Origin: DASQMT01 sp963827335
GTDB taxonomy: Bacteria > Actinomycetota > Thermoleophilia > Solirubrobacterales > Solirubrobacteraceae
NCBI GenBank assembly: GCA_963827335.1
Contig: CAWHAP010000015.1
Coordinates: 868,001-932,000 of the forward strand
Direction: 5' to 3'
DNA length: 64,000 bases
Both the position numbers and the translations under genes were made by a program. The notes under the pieces are model-generated. The model was given only the letters and a program-made list of their open reading frames with translations, ran no database searches and was not told where the DNA came from. Numbering within the stretch: position 1 is the stretch's first letter; each line of letters begins with the position of its first letter. Positions 63,833-64,000 of the stretch are shown here, piece after piece.

Positions 63833-64000
63833 ATGCCCGAGAGTTACGACTGCATCGTCATCGGTTCCGGGCCGGGCGGGTACGTGGCGGCGATCCGCGC
63901 GGCCCAGCTCGGCATGAAGACCGCCGTGGTGGAGAAGGACGTCATCGGCGGCCGGTGCCTGAACTACGCCTGCATCCCGGCGAAGGCCGTCCTCCGCGTC
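63833..64000 (+). CDS. Dihydrolipoamide dehydrogenase, partial
   Basis: The first 56 codons; the rest lies outside the window. The N-terminal FAD-binding loop is YDCIVIGSGPGGYVAAIRAA and the redox-active disulphide is in GGRCLNYACIPAKAVLRV. The C-x4-C spacing is that of E3 enzymes, with the less common G-R-C-L-N-Y-A-C-I-P form. It would be the E3 part of 2-oxoacid dehydrogenases. Confidence 0.9.
   Translation, partial: MPESYDCIVIGSGPGGYVAAIRAAQLGMKTAVVEKDVIGGRCLNYACIPAKAVLRV

Overview
The window is 64 kb of very GC-rich, gene-dense actinobacterial chromosome. The dnaK-grpE-dnaJ-hspR operon, a GT-4 glycosyltransferase next to inositol-phosphate synthase, the many GTG/TTG starts and the secreted beta-rich proteins suggest Actinomycetota, most likely a Thermoleophilia/Solirubrobacterales-type organism. 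That placement is inference from gene content and composition. I see no insertion sequence, prophage, CRISPR array or rRNA. One tRNA gene, tRNA-Glu(UUC), is present.

Layout. 1-3.0 kb: a truncated membrane sensor, tRNA-Glu, a TetR regulator, a small membrane protein and an MFS exporter. 3.1-26.4 kb: five transcription units holding ten purine genes (recQ-purN-purH; purF; purC-purS-purQ-purL; purB with an M24 peptidase; a GYD-domain gene with purD-purE). They are interleaved with two class-III aminotransferase genes (one frameshifted), a secreted BNR-like protein, an LtrA membrane protein and a CHASE-type histidine kinase. purM and purK are not in the window. 26.4-42.2 kb: a stress and signalling block with clpB, an FHA-LuxR regulator, a small acidic protein, a papain-like protease, a very large kinase-ATPase-TPR protein whose kinase domain looks WNK-like, a degenerate decarboxylase-like gene with an EamA transporter, and dnaK-grpE-dnaJ-hspR. 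clpB and dnaK share a nearly identical 30-bp promoter/operator that is probably the HspR target. 42.2-52.8 kb: an endonuclease III homologue, hydrolases, envelope proteins and a phosphatidylinositol-type lipid cluster (PAP2 protein, CDP-alcohol phosphatidyltransferase, inositol-3-phosphate synthase, a glycosyltransferase fused to a PHP domain). 52.8-60 kb: L,D-transpeptidase, a tiny zinc-ribbon protein, oxidoreductases, a TrmA/RlmD-type RNA methyltransferase, argF and a cytosolic EEP-family enzyme. 60-64 kb: thiamine genes (thiO-thiS-thiG behind a TPP riboswitch, with thiE divergent) and the start of a dihydrolipoamide dehydrogenase gene at the edge.

How the genes are arranged. Same-strand neighbours are mostly fused by ATGA, GTGA, CTGA or TGATG stop/start overlaps, so translational coupling is the rule. 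About half of the convergent pairs share a CTAG or CTAA tetranucleotide that supplies both stop codons. Many first-in-operon genes have a TANNNT box only 6-13 nt before the start codon, which points to widespread leaderless transcription. Four conserved proteins appear to lack ATG, GTG or TTG starts: two begin at ATC just behind such a box, and two begin at CTG overlapping the stop of the gene before.
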